DNA of 5,372 nucleotides from Anaerolineae bacterium (GTDB taxonomy: Bacteria > Chloroflexota > Anaerolineae > SpSt-313), in the NCBI GenBank assembly GCA_023511475.1, contig JAIMBM010000255.1, forward strand, positions 1 to 5,372. Reading direction: 5' to 3'. Shown here piece by piece: positions 5,234-5,372 of the stretch. Position 1 is the stretch's first letter. Each line of letters starts with the position of its first letter. The notes below the pieces were generated by a model. That model was not told the origin of the DNA and searched no databases. It saw only the letters and a program-made list of their open reading frames with translations. The position numbers were made by a program, and so were the translations under genes.

Positions 5234-5246
5234 GTGTTCGGAACAC
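5234..5246. repeat. 13-bp perfect palindrome
   Basis: GTGTTC and GAACAC flank a single central G. It could be a binding site for a dimeric regulator or a very tight stem-loop. No promoter or gene is recognisable beside it, so nothing ties it to a function. Confidence 0.25.
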
Positions 5247-5284
5247 GCCGAGCGGGAGCGGCGATGTGCTGCGACTCCAGGTTG

Positions 5285-5372
5285 CCCCCACCCCTACCCT
5301 CCCCCCCGCCCGCGCCCGGCGCCGGCCGGGGGGGGGGGTGGGGGGGGGGGGGCCCGCCCCCGGGGCGGGGGG
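5285..5372. other. Low-complexity C/G homopolymer end, likely contig-end artefact
   Basis: C runs (5285-5307) give way to a GC-only stretch, then an 11-base G run (5328-5338), one T, and a 13-base G run (5340-5352), ending in further C and G blocks. From about 5301 onward only two bases are not C or G (5339 is one of few T, and 5300 the last before). Long G runs at an assembly end are typical of read-quality artefacts. The first part (5285-5307) is less suspect and would be a four-run G-quadruplex pattern on the minus strand. Confidence 0.55.

Larger units (their letters stand above)
4988..5372. other. Gene-free right end of the window
   Basis: No supported gene was found in these 385 bases. 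A frame open from 4983 to 5096 continues without a domain or a good start, and an ATG at 4984 overlapping the DUF3343 stop is closed after three codons. The stretch holds C-rich runs (5102-5132 and 5285-5307), a 13-bp palindrome (5234-5246) and a G-homopolymer end. GGGGTACCCC (5096-5105) is a short palindrome without a U tract. No terminator of the classical kind follows the DUF3343 gene. Confidence 0.6.

Noticed and set aside
5200..5265. tRNA-like or selenocysteine-insertion-like structure near the palindrome
   Set aside because: The stem at 5234-5246 lacks a seven-base T loop and no acceptor, D or anticodon arms could be assembled; selenocysteine tRNA was specifically looked for because of the neighbouring genes.

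Overview
The window is GC-rich bacterial DNA with short intergenic gaps, Shine-Dalgarno-led genes, a TTG start and recognisable sigma70/SigA-type promoters. No rRNA, tRNA, CRISPR array or transposase was seen. The taxon cannot be fixed from this sequence. The paired EF2568-type cysteine desulfurase and DUF3343 gene are most familiar from anaerobic Firmicutes, so a high-GC Firmicutes-like lineage or a deep-branching thermophile/anaerobe is a reasonable guess, but only that. The last ~90 bases collapse into C and G homopolymers and look like a contig end.

Left half (minus strand). Starting from about 3500 and reading leftwards, a secreted C39-like cysteine peptidase (2233-3246, TTG start) is followed by a perfect 14-bp hairpin (2147-2181). 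Next comes a promoter-like site and a two-gene unit. Its first gene is a beta-class DNA amino-methyltransferase (1065-1979) with no restriction partner in view. Its second gene is an alpha/beta hydrolase of the HGG/GHSAGG esterase type (175-1068), whose ATG overlaps the methylase stop codon. A 13-bp perfect hairpin (1-30) lies beyond it.

Centre. The 348-bp gap 3247-3594 separates the C39 gene from a divergent pair on the plus strand. It holds a compact divergent promoter region. One -10 element (3477-3483) reads well on both strands, a palindrome covers the -35 of the leftward promoter, and a second good rightward promoter lies at 3527-3555. The C39 leader carries two copies of a 10-bp palindrome that could pair into a long stem just before the ribosome binding site.

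Right half (plus strand). A class V aminotransferase-fold cysteine desulfurase (3595-4752) is followed after 4 nt by a 76-residue DUF3343 protein (4757-4987) with one conserved-looking Cys in an S-T-D-C-G motif. Together they look like a donor/carrier module for sulfur or selenium: the desulfurase would form a persulfide or selenide on Cys340 and the small protein could accept it on Cys45. This is the most biologically interesting part of the window. The selenium partners (selD, yqeB/yqeC, selenium-dependent molybdenum hydroxylases) are not in view. From 4988 to the end there is no supported gene, only C-rich tracts, one palindrome and the poly-G end.
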